The translations under genes and the position numbers were made by a program. Under the pieces are notes generated by a model. That model made no database searches, was not told the origin of the DNA, and saw nothing but the letters and a program-made list of their open reading frames with translations. From Clostridia bacterium (GTDB taxonomy: Bacteria; Bacillota_A; Clostridia; Christensenellales; Aristaeellaceae), in contig JAFRMB010000055.1 of assembly GCA_017430945.1 (NCBI GenBank), positions 1 to 5,209 of the forward strand: a stretch of DNA of 5,209 nt, written 5' to 3'. The number at the start of each line of letters is the position of its first letter. The stretch's first letter is position 1. Shown here piece after piece: positions 5,067 through 5,209 of this stretch.

Positions 5067-5209
5067 TGATATCAAAAGGCATGCGGGAATCGCGCGCGCC
5101 TGACCTTCCTTCAGAGAGCCGCCGGGCGGTGCGAGGCGGCAGGGAGGCGGCGGGCCGGCCAGTTCCCCGGGGCGCGTCCCCGTGCTCCGCGCAGGCAATG
5201 GCGCGGCGG
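5067..5209 (+). ncRNA. T-box riboswitch leader, truncated by the window edge
   Basis: T-box leaders bind a specific tRNA and let transcription or translation proceed when that tRNA is uncharged. Here the tRNA-elbow-binding tip of Stem I is clear. Helix CCUUCCU/AGGGAGG (5104-5110 with 5141-5147, one G-U) leads to a one-sided bulge, UCAGAGA (5111-5117). Next come a perfect 6-bp stem, GCCGCC/GGCGGC (5118-5123 with 5135-5140), and an 11-base loop, GGGCGGUGCGA (5124-5134). The AGAGA bulge and GGUGCGA loop are the conserved paired T-loops of this class. GCGATGA near 5064-5069 resembles the usual start of Stem I. I could not fix the base of Stem I or the specifier triplet. No UGGnACC antiterminator box occurs before 5209, so it and the controlled gene (commonly an aminoacyl-tRNA synthetase or amino-acid gene) lie to the right. 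Confidence 0.8.

Noticed and set aside
4900..5198. Small open frames in the right-hand control region (4900-5103 plus, 4935-5198 minus)
   Set aside because: They run through both promoters and the T-box stem, lack convincing ribosome binding sites and encode no recognisable protein.

Overview
The window looks like a GC-rich member of the Clostridia (Firmicutes). The reasons are strong AGGAGG-type ribosome binding sites, sigma-A-type promoters with 17-bp spacers, a DUF6465 small protein, a YczE-like membrane protein and a T-box leader, all typical of that group. Coding regions prefer G or C at third codon positions. The genus cannot be read from the sequence; a gut-type, Christensenellales-like lineage is only a guess.

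Layout: bases 1-435 hold no confident gene. There is a possible gene tail at the left edge and two near-identical copies of a structured intergenic repeat about 116 bp apart. Next, on the minus strand, comes a three-gene operon read right to left from a promoter near 3040-3068: a serine esterase-like alpha/beta hydrolase (2982-2317), a radical SAM protein (2320-1196, overlapping the esterase stop by 4 bases) and a YczE-type membrane protein (1155-502). A long hairpin at 443-484 follows.

Divergent from that operon is a small single gene on the plus strand for a 69-residue DUF6465 protein (3292-3501), with a clear promoter. It converges on a minus-strand gene for a membrane-anchored polysaccharide deacetylase with a C-terminal peptidoglycan-binding domain (4834-3632). 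Hairpin terminators lie between the two.

The right end (4835-5209) is a divergent control region. It contains the deacetylase promoter (TTGACT-17-TATAAT) with a structured 5' UTR, a 14-bp perfect palindrome, and an opposite promoter (TTGATT-17-TATAAT) that starts a T-box riboswitch leader. The leader's elbow-binding module is clear, but its antiterminator and target gene lie beyond the window.

Functionally, the deacetylase probably modifies cell-wall glycans. The esterase, radical SAM and YczE genes are co-transcribed, but their shared substrate cannot be inferred. No mobile element, CRISPR array, tRNA or rRNA was seen. The least explained parts are the esterase/radical SAM pair and the paired intergenic repeat.
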